Source: a bacterium (GTDB lineage Bacteria > Sumerlaeota > Sumerlaeia > MVZB01). From it: 5,617 nucleotides of DNA. Shown here piece after piece: positions 5,532 to 5,617 of the stretch. The stretch's first letter is position 1; each line of letters begins with the position of its first letter. The DNA lies in NCBI GenBank assembly GCA_023480605.1, contig JAMCWS010000176.1, positions 1-5,617 on the forward strand, read 5' to 3'. Position numbers and translations under genes: made by a program. The notes under the pieces were generated by a model. That model was not told the origin of the DNA and ran no database searches. It saw only the letters and a program-made list of their open reading frames with translations.

Positions 5532-5533
5532 CG

Positions 5534-5617
5534 TTATTCCGACCACCCGTGCGCGTCCCTGACGGCGATCATCGCCGCCAGAATGTCGTTCCAGGTCCGG
5601 GGGTTCAACATGATTTC
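5534..5617 (-). CDS. C-terminal 27 residues of an unidentified upstream gene
   Basis: The frame is open from the window edge to TAA at 5534-5536 and reads EIMLNPRTWNDILAAM, then IAVRDAHGWSE. It has an ordinary soluble-protein C-terminus with no diagnostic motif. Codon use is GC-biased like that of its neighbours. It is in the same orientation as the oxidoreductase with a 46-base gap, so the two are probably co-transcribed. By common gene neighbourhoods of Gfo/Idh/MocA enzymes a sugar isomerase/epimerase or another dehydrogenase is plausible, but this is inference from context only. Confidence 0.65.
   Translation of the reverse strand, partial: EIMLNPRTWNDILAAMIAVRDAHGWSE

Overview
This is a GC-rich bacterial chromosome fragment (roughly two thirds G+C by eye). 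Coding sequence is dense, Shine-Dalgarno sites are of the GGAGG/AAGGAG type, and there is one near-consensus sigma70-type promoter. A lipoprotein signal and a WaaL/Wzy-type O-antigen ligase point to a Gram-negative-type envelope. The gene mix (receiver-RsbW kinase fusion, periplasmic dienelactone-hydrolase-like lipoprotein, Gfo/Idh/MocA oxidoreductase) would fit a deltaproteobacterium-like or uncultivated candidate-phylum genome. I cannot fix the taxon from this stretch.

Layout. 1-156 (minus): 5' end of a gene cut by the window edge, with its own strong promoter at 227-256. 273-2140 (minus): a two-gene unit. First comes a response regulator fused to an RsbW/SpoIIAB-like ATPase (1229-2140), then a dienelactone-hydrolase-fold lipoprotein (273-1232) that starts inside the regulator's stop codon (ATGA overlap). 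2141-2593: a 453-base divergent intergenic region holding weak promoters and one doubtful 60-residue reading frame (2308-2490, minus). 2594-4213 (plus): polytopic O-antigen ligase family protein. 4214-4344: short convergent intergenic region with an imperfect hairpin. 4345-5487 (minus): Gfo/Idh/MocA-type NAD(P)-dependent sugar oxidoreductase. 5534-5617 (minus): last 27 residues of an upstream gene in the same orientation, separated from the oxidoreductase by a GC hairpin and a strong ribosome binding site.

How they work together. The regulator and lipoprotein are probably co-translated, linking an intracellular phosphorylation/ATPase switch to an envelope protein. The ligase is a lone polysaccharide gene here, and the oxidoreductase and its partial neighbour look like a sugar-catabolism unit. 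No CRISPR array, tRNA, rRNA, insertion sequence or known defence system is visible.

The two observations most worth checking are these. (1) The first 30 bases of the window are an exact inverted copy of 681-710 inside the lipoprotein gene, which is either a real inverted duplication or a fold-back/assembly artefact. (2) The hydrolase-like lipoprotein has Gly where the catalytic Cys/Ser should be and appears to lack the catalytic His, so it is probably a pseudoenzyme.
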